32,468 nt of DNA from Chloromonas sp. AAM2 (lineage: Eukaryota; Chlorophyta; Chlorophyceae; Chlamydomonadales; Chlamydomonadaceae). The notes beneath the pieces are model-generated. The model was not told the origin of the DNA, did no database searches, and saw only the letters and a list, made by a program, of their open reading frames with translations. The DNA is taken from assembly GCA_004335635.1 (NCBI GenBank), contig QAXH01004865.1:316-32783 (forward strand), read 5' to 3'. A program made the translations under genes and the position numbers. This document shows positions 32,128 through 32,468 of this stretch, in pieces (the stretch's first letter is position 1; each line of letters begins with the position of its first letter).

Positions 32128-32468
32128 CTGTGGGGGGCACAGCACACGGCCATCTGAGTACAGCGAGCCACCAGGTTAGCGGCTTAACAACAGGTCAACA
32201 CGTCGTAATCCTATGCTTGAGGCAATTGTCATTTGGAGCACAGGCCAGCTAGTGCCACTGCATCCACATTGCAAACATTCATTCAAATGACTTGCGACAG
32301 CACTGCAGGTCATTGCTCATGTTTTGGTTGTTTGTAGGTAATTCGGGGCTCATTTTCTTGCCCTTAGGAAACTGCCAAACCCAGGAGGCATGCGAAAGCC
32401 TAACTTTCGACACACAATGGGAGTGACCCACTTTCTTCACGGCAATGGCTTAGGTACCCTCCAAGGGG
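32128..32468 (-). other. Probable intron of the DUF6816-like gene running off the window
   Basis: The exon at 32127 begins after a ccccccacag acceptor, so this flank should be intron. I see no further coding segment with family resemblance on the minus strand before the window ends. Confidence 0.5.

Noticed and set aside
1..32468. CRISPR arrays, prokaryotic operons, phage or toxin systems
   Set aside because: The intron-rich eukaryotic gene structure rules these out. The tandem repeats found have no unique spacers.

Overview
The window is nuclear DNA of a photosynthetic eukaryote, most likely a chlorophyte green alga of the Chlamydomonadales (volvocine-type) group. Coding blocks are short exons joined by GT..AG introns, so there are no operons. 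TGTAA, the usual chlorophyte polyadenylation signal, lies at plausible distances downstream of several stop codons. The recognisable proteins fit this: a plastid phylloquinone-pathway prenyltransferase, a plant-type malate dehydrogenase, a kinase resembling the Chlamydomonas aurora-like kinase CALK, and a plastid/cyanobacterial-type DUF6816-like protein. I assembled exon models by hand from homology, reading frame and splice-site phase. Every internal junction keeps frame, but no transcript data were available.

Layout, left to right. (1) 2-163, plus strand: the last 53 codons of a membrane-anchored protein. (2) 1551-4245, minus strand: a four-exon MenA/ABC4-type 1,4-dihydroxy-2-naphthoate phytyltransferase (438 aa), with a 28-bp minisatellite in intron 2. 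(3) 4246-4703: a 458-bp divergent promoter with a near-perfect GC-rich palindrome and a TATA-like box. (4) 4704-11090, plus strand: a sixteen-exon gene for an 842-aa secreted protein with one P/Homo B-like domain and a long, sequon-rich, cysteine-free tail. (5) 11091-13368: no gene seen. (6) 13369-17334, minus strand: a ten-exon cytosolic-clade malate dehydrogenase (361 aa) with an unusual hydrophobic N-terminus and a 29-nt micro-exon. (7) 17335-20704: no gene seen. (8) 20705-28377, minus strand: a nine-exon aurora-like/CALK-like Ser/Thr kinase (1615 aa) with a 1.3-kaa low-complexity polyQ tail in one 4.1-kb exon and a triplicated 5' splice site. (9) 28378-30122: intergenic DNA holding a family of inverted repeats that looks like one or two MITE-like elements. 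(10) 30123 to beyond 32127, minus strand: the C-terminal 167 aa of a DUF6816-like protein whose 5' part lies outside the window.

The genes are functionally unrelated: plastid quinone synthesis, extracellular matrix or secretion, malate/oxaloacetate redox, signalling (possibly ciliary), and plastid unknown. The least familiar material is the P-domain glycoprotein, the kinase exon-edge triplication and the inverted-repeat family near 29.3-30.0 kb.
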